A program made the translations under genes and the position numbers. The notes under the pieces were generated by a model. It saw only the letters and a list, made by a program, of their open reading frames with translations. It had not been told where the DNA came from and ran no database searches. Of a stretch of DNA of 43,655 bases, positions 5,800-13,604 are shown in pieces. Within the stretch, counting starts at the first letter, position 1. Each line of letters opens with the position of its first letter. The DNA is from Lachnospiraceae bacterium UBA7054 (GTDB taxonomy: Bacteria > Bacillota > Clostridia > Lachnospirales > Lachnospiraceae). The stretch is taken from NCBI GenBank assembly GCA_002492725.1, contig DLAF01000021.1:1-43655 (forward strand), read 5' to 3'.

Positions 5800-7866
5800 A
5801 TGAAACAGGAAGAACTGATTTTGGAGCGCTACGGGCTTGCCTTGGCGCGGATCAAAGAAATACCGGATGAGTCGATCTGTGGGGAGGCTTATCGGGATTA
5901 TTTTATGCAGATGGCAGAATTTGTGCTGCTGATGGATCGGACTTATGAGCTGGTGGTGGGAGGAGAACTGCGCCGCATGCCGATGGAGGCGCTGCGGGAG
6001 CATAATCATGCACTTTATGCGGATATTCTGCCGGCGCATTACGAGGAAAGTTATGCCAATCCGGAATATGCGGCGAATCGACTGGGTAAGTCAATTGGAA
6101 AATGCCTGTCCTTTTTATACACAGAGCTTCGGGCAATGATTCCGGCAGCCTATGAAGGCAATTTGTTTTCTATGACGATGCGGGCGGAGCTTTTGTTGGA
6201 GGTTTACCAGCTGTTTGTCTGTGCAACGGAGGAATGCAAAGAGCCGGACGCGGAGGAATTGCGGCAGATCCTTTATTGGTATGTGAGCGATTATTACGAG
6301 GCGGAGTTTGAGGAAAAGAGCCTCACGCTTCTGGATGCGGACAGGGACTTCGCCCGTCGGATCATTATGGAAAGCGACTTGTCCGATTTGCGTTATCTGT
6401 ATTATTTTGGTGAGTATATCACGGGAAGCGAGCTGCAAACGGCGGCGCATCTGAATGAAATGTCGTCGGAAAAAATAAAGCTGATGGCGGACACGTATAC
6501 AGAGGGCTACCGGATCGGCTTCGAGGTGACCAATAAGGATATCTCCATCAAGGAAACGGTAGCAATCCGCTATTTTCTGGGCTTTGAACGGGTGATCAGA
6601 CAGGCGGTATTGAATTTTGACCGAATCGGTCTACAGTCAACGTTCTGTCGCGCAGGTTCAAATATTTTTCAGGGCAGGAGTGTGAATAAAAACGGATATT
6701 TTGGCGCGAATCCCAATAAGCAGTATGATTATGACCACAGGGAAGATATGGCGCTTTTTCTGGACGGCGCGCTGGCGGAGCGGAAAATCTGCGCGGTGCA
6801 AAGCGTGTTCGAGCGGCATAAGGAGCTGGCGGCGCTCTACGGCGGTCCTGCGGTGGTGGAAAGCTTCGGGGAGGAGCCTTTTATACCAAAGAATAAAGAG
6901 GCGGCCTGTCATCTGAGCGAAAAGCAGCAGAAACTCTCCGTCGCGAATGCGGGAAAGATAGCGGATATCCAGAATGAATATATTAAGGGAGAGGAACACA
7001 GCTTTACGATCATTGCCTTTCCCGTGCCGCAGATTGGGGAGCAGTATGAAGAAATTTTCGATGACGTGGTGCGCATCAATACGCTGGATTACATGCTTTA
7101 TCGGGATATCCAGCAGAAGATTATAGATGTGCTGGATAAGGGAGTGACCGTACTGGTCAAAGGAATGAACGGCAATGAAACGGATATGAAAGTACAGCTG
7201 CATGGGCTGGAGGATCCTAAGACGCAGACGAATTTTGAGAACTGCGTGGCGGACGTCAATATCCCGGTGGGGGAGGTATTCACTTCGCCGCGCCTTGCGG
7301 GGACGGAGGGGCTTTTGCATGTGCCGCGGGTATTCCTAAATGAACTGGAGTATCGGGATTTAAAGCTCCGTTTTCAGGACGGTTTTGTGACGGACTATGG
7401 CTGCGGCAATTTTGAGAAAGAGGAGGATAACCGCAAGTATATCAGGGATAATGTGTTCCATCATCACGAGCGGCTGCCGCTGGGAGAGTTTGCCATCGGT
7501 ACCAACACGACGGCCTTCTTTGTTGCCCGAAAATATGGAATCGAGGACAAACTGCCAATTCTGATCGCGGAAAAGACCGGGCCGCATTTTGCGCTGGGGG
7601 ATACCTGTTATTCCCATGAGGAGGAGGTAAAAAGCTACAACCCGGACGGCAAGGAGATTGTTGCGAAGGAGAATGAGGTGTCAGTTTTACGTGACACGGA
7701 TGTCAGCAAGGCATATTTCCAGTGCCACACGGATATTACGATTCCTTATGACGAATTGGGAGAGCTTTCTGTGTTGACTGAATCGGGTGAGAAGTTTGTG
7801 ATTATCCAAAACGGTCAATTTGTCCTGCCGGGCTGTGAGGAATTGAATCGGGCGCTGAAGGAATAA
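5800..7866 (+). CDS. Aminopeptidase, M29 (thermophilic metalloprotease) family
   Basis: This encodes 688 residues. The C-terminal 400 residues match family M29 metallo-aminopeptidases, which remove N-terminal residues from peptides in the cytoplasm. Recognisable pieces are NCVADVNIPVGEVFTSP (first metal-ligand Glu, about 481-497), LPLGEFAIGTNT (second Glu, about 562-573), the EKTGPHFALGDTCYS block (His and Tyr, about 590-605) and CHTDITIPYDEL (H-x-D ligand pair, about 645-655). The first 280 residues are a long helical extension absent from classical AmpS/AmpT (about 410 residues). The ATG at 5800 is placed after AAGGAGG; the ATG at 5797 is too close to it. It stands alone between leader hairpins and the purine genes. 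Confidence 0.85.
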   Translation: MKQEELILERYGLALARIKEIPDESICGEAYRDYFMQMAEFVLLMDRTYELVVGGELRRMPMEALREHNHALYADILPAHYEESYANPEYAANRLGKSIGKCLSFLYTELRAMIPAAYEGNLFSMTMRAELLLEVYQLFVCATEECKEPDAEELRQILYWYVSDYYEAEFEEKSLTLLDADRDFARRIIMESDLSDLRYLYYFGEYITGSELQTAAHLNEMSSEKIKLMADTYTEGYRIGFEVTNKDISIKETVAIRYFLGFERVIRQAVLNFDRIGLQSTFCRAGSNIFQGRSVNKNGYFGANPNKQYDYDHREDMALFLDGALAERKICAVQSVFERHKELAALYGGPAVVESFGEEPFIPKNKEAACHLSEKQQKLSVANAGKIADIQNEYIKGEEHSFTIIAFPVPQIGEQYEEIFDDVVRINTLDYMLYRDIQQKIIDVLDKGVTVLVKGMNGNETDMKVQLHGLEDPKTQTNFENCVADVNIPVGEVFTSPRLAGTEGLLHVPRVFLNELEYRDLKLRFQDGFVTDYGCGNFEKEEDNRKYIRDNVFHHHERLPLGEFAIGTNTTAFFVARKYGIEDKLPILIAEKTGPHFALGDTCYSHEEEVKSYNPDGKEIVAKENEVSVLRDTDVSKAYFQCHTDITIPYDELGELSVLTESGEKFVIIQNGQFVLPGCEELNRALKE

Positions 7867-7970
7867 AAGTTTGGCCCATGCTATTTGCAAAACCGCGTGG
7901 TCGGACTGAGAAAATACCTTGCGCAATCGGGGAAAATCTAGTAGACTATAGAGTAAGAAACTTTGTTTTG

Positions 7971-7990
7971 ACACAAGATGTTGTGTTTTT
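7971..7990 (+). terminator. Weak terminator-like hairpin before purE
   Basis: ACACAA (7971-7976), a GATG loop, TTGTGT (7981-7986) and then a T-run form a short, AT-rich stem with U-tract between the aminopeptidase gene and purE. The stem is only 6 bp, so termination would be partial at best. No purine riboswitch or PurR box was recognised in 7867-8016. Confidence 0.3.
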
Positions 7991-8016
7991 GTTGTGTTTT
8001 GAGGAGGAAATGAAAG

Positions 8017-8526
8017 ATGGCACAGGTAGGTATCGTGATGGGCAGCGATTCGGATCTGCCCGTGATGGCGAAGGCGGCGGATATTCTGGAAGAGCTCGGG
8101 ATTTCCTATGAGATGACGATTATCTCCGCCCACAGGGAACCTGACGTGTTTTTTGAGTATGCGAAGGGCGCGGAGGCAAAAGGCTTTCAAGTGATCATCG
8201 CAGGTGCGGGCAAAGCGGCTCATCTGCCGGGGATGTGTGCGGCAATCTTTCCGATGCCGGTGATTGGGGTTCCCATGAAGACTTCCGATCTGGGCGGGGT
8301 GGATTCCCTTTATTCTATCGTGCAGATGCCTTCGGGAATCCCGGTGGCGACGGTTGCCATAAATGGCGGGCAGAATGCGGGAATCTTGGCGGCGAAGATC
8401 CTGGCCGTTTCGGATGCGGCGCTTTTAGAGCGGTTAAAAAAGTATTCCGAGAGTTTGAAGGAGAGCGTGCAGGAGAAGGACGCGAAGCTGAAAGAGGTTG
8501 GGTATAAGAGTTATCTGAAAGCATAA
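8017..8526 (+). CDS. purE: N5-carboxyaminoimidazole ribonucleotide mutase (class I PurE)
   Basis: This encodes 169 residues. It converts N5-CAIR to CAIR in de novo purine synthesis. The GSDSDLPVM motif (9-17), SAHREPD (about 43-49) and the AGAGKAAHLPGM loop (about 68-79) mark the active site; the residue pattern fits the class I mutase that works with PurK, which is not in this window. The ATG at 8017 follows GAGGAGG. It is the first of four consecutive purine genes in the order E-M-N-D. Confidence 0.96.
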   Translation: MAQVGIVMGSDSDLPVMAKAADILEELGISYEMTIISAHREPDVFFEYAKGAEAKGFQVIIAGAGKAAHLPGMCAAIFPMPVIGVPMKTSDLGGVDSLYSIVQMPSGIPVATVAINGGQNAGILAAKILAVSDAALLERLKKYSESLKESVQEKDAKLKEVGYKSYLKA

Positions 8527-8557
8527 ATGTGTGGGTAAAGGAAAAGATACTGGAAAC

Positions 8558-8569
8558 TTATGTAAACCA
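8558..8569 (+). promoter_or_regulatory. XerD-half-site-like motif TTATGTAAACCA
   Basis: The ten bases TTATGTAAAC equal the XerD-binding arm of Firmicutes dif sites. No XerC arm is adjacent. This copy lies in the 90-nt purE-purM gap. See the finding on recurrent copies. Confidence 0.4.
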
Positions 8570-8616
8570 GGAGCGCAGAAAGGGACTGAAAAGGCGCTTC
8601 AGAACGGAGTAAAAGG

Positions 8617-9642
8617 ATGGACTACAAGTCAGCGGGTGTGGATATCGAGGCGGGTTACCGTTCGGTGGAATTGATGAAGCAGTATGTGAAGGGGACGATG
8701 AGGCCGGAAGTATTAGGCGGGATCGGCGGCTTTTCGGGGGCCTTTTCCCTTGAGAAAATCAAAAATATGGAGAAGCCGGTGCTGTTGTCGGGTACGGACG
8801 GCGTGGGCACGAAGATACAGCTTGCGCATCTGCTGGATCAGCATGATACCGTGGGAATCGACTGCGTGGCGATGTGCGTCAACGATGTGGTCTGCGCCGG
8901 TGCGGAGCCGTTATTCTTTCTCGATTACATAGCCTGCGGCAAAAATTATCCGGAAAAGATCGCGGCCATCGTTAAGGGTGTGGCCGAGGGCTGTAAGCAG
9001 GCGGGTGCGGCGTTAGTTGGCGGTGAGACGGCGGAGCATCCGGGACTGATGCCGGAGGATGAATATGATCTTGCCGGATTTGCGGTTGGCGTTGCCGAGG
9101 AGAAGGATTTGATCACGGGGGCGGATGTAAAGTCCGGTGACGTGCTGATCGGGATTGGATCCTCGGGAGTGCACAGCAATGGCTTTTCCCTGATCAGAAA
9201 GGTTTTCAACGTGTCGAAGGAGACCCTTTGTGTTCATTACGACGAACTTGGCGCAACGCTTGGCGAGACGCTGCTAACCCCGACCAGGATTTATGTAAAA
9301 GCGCTACGGGCGGTGAAGGAAGCGGGCATCACGATAAAGGGATGCAGCCATATCACGGGCGGCGGATTCTATGAAAACATACCGAGGATGCTGCCGGAGG
9401 GCATTTCAGCGAAGGTGAAGAAGGGCAGTTTTGAGATTCCGCCTGTTTTTGCGTTACTGCAGAAAACAGGAAATCTGGATGAAACGATGATGTACAACAC
9501 TTATAATATGGGACTTGGCATGGTGCTGGTGGTGGATGCGGCGGATGCTGACCGCACCGTTTCGGCGCTCACAGGTGCAGGAGAAAAGGCCTGGGCTGTA
9601 GGCGAGGCTGTGGCAGGAGGGCATGAGGTGCTCTTTGCATAG
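8617..9642 (+). CDS. purM: Phosphoribosylformylglycinamidine cyclo-ligase
   Basis: This encodes 341 residues, the usual AIR synthetase length. It uses ATP to close FGAM into aminoimidazole ribonucleotide. The N-terminal SAGVDIEAGYRSVELMK, the LLSGTDGVGTK phosphate-binding loop (about 56-66), AMCVNDVVCAGAEPLFFLDY (about 86-105), LVGGETAEHPGLM (about 134-146) and the HITGGGFYENIPRMLP block (about 246-261) are all present. The start follows AACGGAGTAAAAGG. The gap to purN is 13 nt, which indicates one transcript. Confidence 0.97.
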   Translation: MDYKSAGVDIEAGYRSVELMKQYVKGTMRPEVLGGIGGFSGAFSLEKIKNMEKPVLLSGTDGVGTKIQLAHLLDQHDTVGIDCVAMCVNDVVCAGAEPLFFLDYIACGKNYPEKIAAIVKGVAEGCKQAGAALVGGETAEHPGLMPEDEYDLAGFAVGVAEEKDLITGADVKSGDVLIGIGSSGVHSNGFSLIRKVFNVSKETLCVHYDELGATLGETLLTPTRIYVKALRAVKEAGITIKGCSHITGGGFYENIPRMLPEGISAKVKKGSFEIPPVFALLQKTGNLDETMMYNTYNMGLGMVLVVDAADADRTVSALTGAGEKAWAVGEAVAGGHEVLFA

Positions 9643-9655
9643 AATGGAGAAGGAA

Positions 9656-10282
9656 ATGCTTAAGATTGTAGTATGTGTATCGGGCGGCGGCACGAACTTA
9701 CAGGCAATTATTGATGGTATTGCACAGGGCGCTGTCCTTAACACAAAAATCATGCGGGTGGTGTGCAACAATCATGGGGCCGGTGCGTTAAAGAGGGCGG
9801 AGGCGGCAGGCATCGAAGGTGTGTGCGTGTCTCCTAAGGATTACGCGGACAGAGGGGCGTTTGAGGCGGCCCTGATTCGTACGGTGGAGGAAGCCAATCC
9901 CGATTTGATCGTATTGGCGGGCTTTTTGGTAAAAGTACCCGTGGAGTTGATCAGAAAGTATGAAAACCGGATCATCAATATCCATCCGTCGCTGATCCCG
10001 GCATTTTGCGGCACGGGATTTTATGGGCTGCGGGTACATGAAGCAGTGCTTGCGCGCGGCGTGAAGATCACCGGCGCCACGGTGCATTTTGTGGACGAGG
10101 GGATGGACACCGGCCCGATTATCATGCAAAAGGCGGTGGAAGTGCATGAGGACGATACGCCGCAGACCCTGCAGAGAAGGGTAATGGAGGAGGCCGAGTG
10201 GGTGATCCTGCCCTGGTGTATCAATCTCATCGCGGCGGGACAGGTGAAGTTGGAGAACGGAAAGGTATCAGTTGTAGAATAA
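9656..10282 (+). CDS. purN: Phosphoribosylglycinamide formyltransferase (folate-dependent)
   Basis: This encodes 208 residues. It transfers a formyl group from 10-formyl-THF to GAR. SGGGTNLQA at residues 9-17 binds the phosphate. The catalytic Asn and His are in INIHPSLIPAFCG (about 106-118), and the catalytic Asp is in VDEGMDTGPI (about 143-152). The ATG at 9656 is preferred because GGAGAAGGAA precedes it; the frame opens upstream inside purM but those residues are not conserved. purD begins 18 nt later. Confidence 0.96.
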   Translation: MLKIVVCVSGGGTNLQAIIDGIAQGAVLNTKIMRVVCNNHGAGALKRAEAAGIEGVCVSPKDYADRGAFEAALIRTVEEANPDLIVLAGFLVKVPVELIRKYENRIINIHPSLIPAFCGTGFYGLRVHEAVLARGVKITGATVHFVDEGMDTGPIIMQKAVEVHEDDTPQTLQRRVMEEAEWVILPWCINLIAAGQVKLENGKVSVVE

Positions 10283-10300
10283 AGAAGGGAACGGGAGACC

Positions 10301-11572
10301 ATGAAAATATTGATCGTAGGCAGCGGCGGCAGGGAACATGCAATCGCGGCGGCTGTGGCAAAGAGTCCAAAGGCTGATAAAATATACTGCGCGCCCGGCA
10401 ATGCGGGAATCGCGCAGATTGCGGAATGCGTGCCCATCGGTGCCATGGAATTTGATAAACTTACGGCTTTTGCCAAAGAAAAGTCCATTGACCTGACCAT
10501 TGTGGGGATGGACGATCCGCTGGTGGGCGGCCTGGTGGATGTGATGGAGGCAGCGGGCCTTCGGGTGTTCGGTCCCCGGAAAAATGCGGCGATTCTGGAA
10601 GGCAGCAAAGCTTTTTCCAAGGATTTAATGAAAAAATACAAGATTCCCACGGCGGCCTATGAGAATTTTGACGATCCGCAAAAGGCGCTGACCTATCTGG
10701 AGACTGCAAAGATGCCGGTCGTATTAAAGGCGGATGGTCTGGCGCTGGGCAAGGGTGTGCTGATTTGCGAGACGCTTGAAGAAGCAAAAGAAGGCGTGCG
10801 CACCATAATGGAAGATAAAAAGTTCGGCGCGGCGGGCAACCGCATGGTGATCGAGGAGTTTATGACGGGCCGGGAGGTTTCCGTTCTCTCCTTCGTGGAC
10901 GGGAAGACGATAAAGATCATGTCTTCGGCCCAGGATCACAAGAGGGCGTTGGATGGCGATCAGGGACTCAATACCGGCGGCATGGGTACGTTTTCGCCCA
11001 GCCCCTTCTATACGGAAGAGGTGGATGCGCTCTGCCATAAGTATATTTATCAGGCAACCGTGGACGCGATGGCGGCGGAGGGCAGGCCTTTTCAGGGCGT
11101 GATCTTCTTTGGATTGATGCTGACAAAGGACGGGCCGAAAGTCCTTGAGTACAATGCCAGATTCGGGGATCCCGAGGCACAGGTGGTATTGCCGCGTATG
11201 AAAAACGACATGATCGACGTGGTGGAGGCGTGTATTGACGGGACGCTTGATCAGATAGAACTTTCCTTCGAGGATAATGCGGCGGTCTGTGTGATTCTGG
11301 CTTCGGAGGGGTATCCCGTTTCTTATGAGAAAGGTTTTGAAATCACAGGACTTCATAACTTTGAGGATAAGGATGGGTATTACTGTTTCCATGCGGGGAC
11401 AGCCGTAAAAAATAATAAGATCGTTACGAACGGCGGCAGAGTGCTGGGAGTCACGGCAAAGGGCGCAACATTACAGGAAGCGCGGGCGAATGCCTATGCG
11501 GCCACGGAGTGGGTGCGGTTTGACAATCGGTATATGCGGCATGATATCGGGAAAGCAATCGACGAGGCGTAG
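10301..11572 (+). CDS. purD: Phosphoribosylamine--glycine ligase
   Basis: This encodes 423 residues. It is an ATP-grasp ligase joining glycine to phosphoribosylamine to make GAR, the substrate of PurN just upstream. MKILIVGSGGREHAIA at the N-terminus, the VLKADGLALGKGV ATP-grasp segment (about 140-152), GMGTFSP (about 227-233) and the metal-binding YNARFGDPEAQ motif (about 282-292) are evident. The start follows a GGGAACGGGAG stretch. It is the last purine gene of the cluster; two small stem-loops follow before the next gene. Confidence 0.97.
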   Translation: MKILIVGSGGREHAIAAAVAKSPKADKIYCAPGNAGIAQIAECVPIGAMEFDKLTAFAKEKSIDLTIVGMDDPLVGGLVDVMEAAGLRVFGPRKNAAILEGSKAFSKDLMKKYKIPTAAYENFDDPQKALTYLETAKMPVVLKADGLALGKGVLICETLEEAKEGVRTIMEDKKFGAAGNRMVIEEFMTGREVSVLSFVDGKTIKIMSSAQDHKRALDGDQGLNTGGMGTFSPSPFYTEEVDALCHKYIYQATVDAMAAEGRPFQGVIFFGLMLTKDGPKVLEYNARFGDPEAQVVLPRMKNDMIDVVEACIDGTLDQIELSFEDNAAVCVILASEGYPVSYEKGFEITGLHNFEDKDGYYCFHAGTAVKNNKIVTNGGRVLGVTAKGATLQEARANAYAATEWVRFDNRYMRHDIGKAIDEA

Positions 11573-11597
11573 ATGCTGCTGAATGAATGAGGGAAAG

Positions 11598-11640
11598 GGA
11601 ATGCCACAGCATTCCGGGATCGTTGTCTGGGAGTGACGAT
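11598..11640 (+). other. Tandem stem-loops after purD
   Basis: GGAATGC (11598-11604) pairs with GCATTCC (11609-11615) across a CACA tetraloop. ATCGT (11619-11623) pairs with ACGAT (11636-11640). No U-run follows either. They sit between purD and the zinc-ribbon gene and may reduce read-through. Confidence 0.45.
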
Positions 11641-11660
11641 TGTGGAAAGGAAGTGTATTT

Positions 11661-12149
11661 ATGGGCCGAGAAGAGAGAATCGAGATGCTCAAGAAAGAAT
11701 TCAACGAGATCAATACTTATAACAGGCCGACATTTTGTGATGAGTGCGGCGGTGTTATGGTATTTAAGGGCGTCGGGGAGTATCAGTGCGAGAAATGCGG
11801 TTACCTTGCGTATGACGACTATGGAAAGGTGCGCAACTATATAGAGAAGCACATGGGAGCCAATGCGGCGGAAGCCTCCAAAGCCACCGGTGTGAGCCAG
11901 AAGGCGATTCGGGAAATGTTAAAGGAAGCAAGACTGGAGATTGCACCTAATTCGACTTTTTTCCTGCGGTGCGAGATCTGCGGCGCGGCAATCCGCTGGG
12001 GGCGCTTCTGCGCCAAGTGTGAAACGGCGCATCACAGGGATTTGGAGGAAATGGCAAGGAAATCAAGACATCACGACGATACCTTTGGTTACAGTACCGA
12101 GCGGAGAAAGGGAGAAGACGGCAGCAAGCGTTTCACAAGAGAACAGTAA
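11661..12149 (+). CDS. Zinc-ribbon / helix-turn-helix protein, YvyF-like
   Basis: This encodes 162 residues. CDECGGVMVF...CEKCGY (about residues 25-46) is a four-Cys zinc ribbon. The stretch YIEKHMGANAAEASKATGVS with QKAIREMLKEARLEI (about 56-92) looks like a MerR/YvyF-type helix-turn-helix. CEICGAAIRWGRFCAKC (about 103-119) is a second Cys cluster. The order resembles the flagellar-operon protein YvyF (TIGR03826) group, but no flagellar genes lie nearby. The ATG at 11661 follows GGAAAGGAAG. It lies 22 nt upstream of the SH3-domain protein and may share its transcript. Role unknown; DNA or RNA binding is an inference. Confidence 0.65.
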   Translation: MGREERIEMLKKEFNEINTYNRPTFCDECGGVMVFKGVGEYQCEKCGYLAYDDYGKVRNYIEKHMGANAAEASKATGVSQKAIREMLKEARLEIAPNSTFFLRCEICGAAIRWGRFCAKCETAHHRDLEEMARKSRHHDDTFGYSTERRKGEDGSKRFTREQ

Positions 12150-12171
12150 AGAGCGCAGAAATGGAGAAGAC

Positions 12172-13533
12172 ATGAAGACACGAAAGAGTAAGTGGAGATG
12201 CGTAAGGAGAAGAAGGGGAATCGTTCTTTTGGCGGCAGCGCTGCTTTTATTGTGGGGAAATCCCATCGTAAGCCGGGCGGAAGCTAAGGGCGTTGTCATA
12301 CCCCATTCCGTCAATATCAGAAAGGCGCCCGAGCAGGGGAGCGAGGTGATTGGCAGCTCCACCGCCGGGAAGGAAATTGATATCAGAGGACAGATAGAAT
12401 CCGGCGGAATCCTCTGGTATCAGGTGTATATCAACGCTGATACCATGGGGTATGTGCGTGCCGATATGATCGAGAAAAAAGGGGACGGGACGATCCCCAC
12501 GGTTTCCGTGACGGCGCAGGGCAGTGAAAGTCAGTCTTCGGACGGAGGAGAGCAGACGTCTGCGCCTACAGTTTCCGAAGGGGGCGCACAGGTTGAAGCA
12601 CAGGAGGCAATGGATCTTCAATACGCAGCCACAAATGTGCAGGCGAAGGTCAGGCCGGATCCTTCTACGTCGAATCCTCATTTGGATTCCCTGACACCAG
12701 GTACGCAGGTGGTGGTGAGCGGAAAATCGGTGGGAAGTGACAGCAAAACATGGTATTATGTCACTTATACCGGTGGAAACGGTTCTGAGAGGACGGGTTA
12801 TATCCGTTCCGATCTGCTGGATCTGGGCGAGATGCTTCCGGTGGAGGCGCCTGTCGAGGAAACGCCTGAGCAGACGCCGGAGGAACCCGAACAACCGGTG
12901 AGAAATGACTATGAATTAAAGATAGAGACGGACGCAGAAGGGGTGGCAACCTGGTATCTTTACGATAATATCAAGGGAGAAAAACAGGCGCTTTTGCCGC
13001 TTCTGGAATCCACACCTTCTCAGTCGGTGGACGATGAGAAGGGAACGGGAGCCATTGTAAAACAGCGTATTGTGATTGTGGTGCTCTCGGTGCTGCTCGC
13101 TGCGCTTGCGGTGGCGGTGGTCGTACTGGCCTTTAAACTCCGTGACACTTACTATGAGGATGATGACGAAGAGGAAGAGGCGGATACGCGCCGCTCTGCA
13201 AAAAGGGAGAGCGCGGAAAGAGACGAGCGCAGAGCCGCAAGACGTGTGAATGACGGGAAGGAACGGGACGGCCGCAGGACGGCGGGAAGTGAAGAGAGAA
13301 CCGCAAGGCGCCGGACGGCAGCCTCAGAAGGAGAACCCCGCAGACGGGAAGGGCAAAGCAGGGAAAGCGACAGACAGGAAGGCAGGCGGCGTGAGCGGGA
13401 GGTAAGTTATGAGGAGGATGCTTCGACAGAAGCAGTCAGACCTGCATCCAGACGCAAGGCAAAAAACTTTCTCTTAGATGACGATGAATTTGAATTCGAA
13501 TTTTTGAATATGGACGATAAGGATTTGAAATAA
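12172..13533 (+). CDS. SH3-domain, single-span membrane protein with charged cytoplasmic tail
   Basis: This encodes 453 residues. A basic N-terminus plus hydrophobic stretch (about 10-38, ending VSRAEA) is a signal peptide. Two bacterial SH3 domains follow (about 40-98, with VNIRKAPEQGSEVIG; and about 145-218, with AKVRPDPSTSNPHLDSL), then a Pro/Glu linker. A transmembrane helix IVIVVLSVLLAALAVAVVVL lies near 303-322. The last 130 residues are a disordered Arg/Glu-rich tail closing with an acidic-aromatic DDDEFEFEFLNMDD end. SH3b domains bind cell-wall peptides, so this is probably a wall-sensing or anchoring protein. The start at 12172 follows GGAGAAG; longer in-frame versions overlap the previous gene. 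It lies 71 nt before clpC. Confidence 0.75.
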   Translation: MKTRKSKWRCVRRRRGIVLLAAALLLLWGNPIVSRAEAKGVVIPHSVNIRKAPEQGSEVIGSSTAGKEIDIRGQIESGGILWYQVYINADTMGYVRADMIEKKGDGTIPTVSVTAQGSESQSSDGGEQTSAPTVSEGGAQVEAQEAMDLQYAATNVQAKVRPDPSTSNPHLDSLTPGTQVVVSGKSVGSDSKTWYYVTYTGGNGSERTGYIRSDLLDLGEMLPVEAPVEETPEQTPEEPEQPVRNDYELKIETDAEGVATWYLYDNIKGEKQALLPLLESTPSQSVDDEKGTGAIVKQRIVIVVLSVLLAALAVAVVVLAFKLRDTYYEDDDEEEEADTRRSAKRESAERDERRAARRVNDGKERDGRRTAGSEERTARRRTAASEGEPRRREGQSRESDRQEGRRREREVSYEEDASTEAVRPASRRKAKNFLLDDDEFEFEFLNMDDKDLK

Positions 13534-13604
13534 ACAGGTTTATTTCCCCAAAAGAAGTGTATGCTTGTAGTAAATGCAAAATATGGGAAAGGAATGAAAG
13601 ACTG

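Noticed and set aside
6658..7320. Long antisense open frame opposite the aminopeptidase gene (220 codons)
   Set aside because: It mirrors codon bias of the real gene, has no ribosome binding site, and its composition (Ile, His, Arg rich) is that of a shadow frame.
7867..8016. Purine riboswitch or PurR box before purE
   Set aside because: The conserved purine-aptamer loops are absent and only a weak AT-rich hairpin is present.
8530..8570. Complete dif site
   Set aside because: The XerD-type arm is exact but no XerC-type arm (ACTTCCTA-like) lies at the 6-nt central spacing, here or at the other copies.
11941..12171. N-terminal extension of the SH3 protein
   Set aside because: It would overlap the zinc-ribbon gene by 200 nt, and the signal peptide starts naturally at the ATG at 12172.
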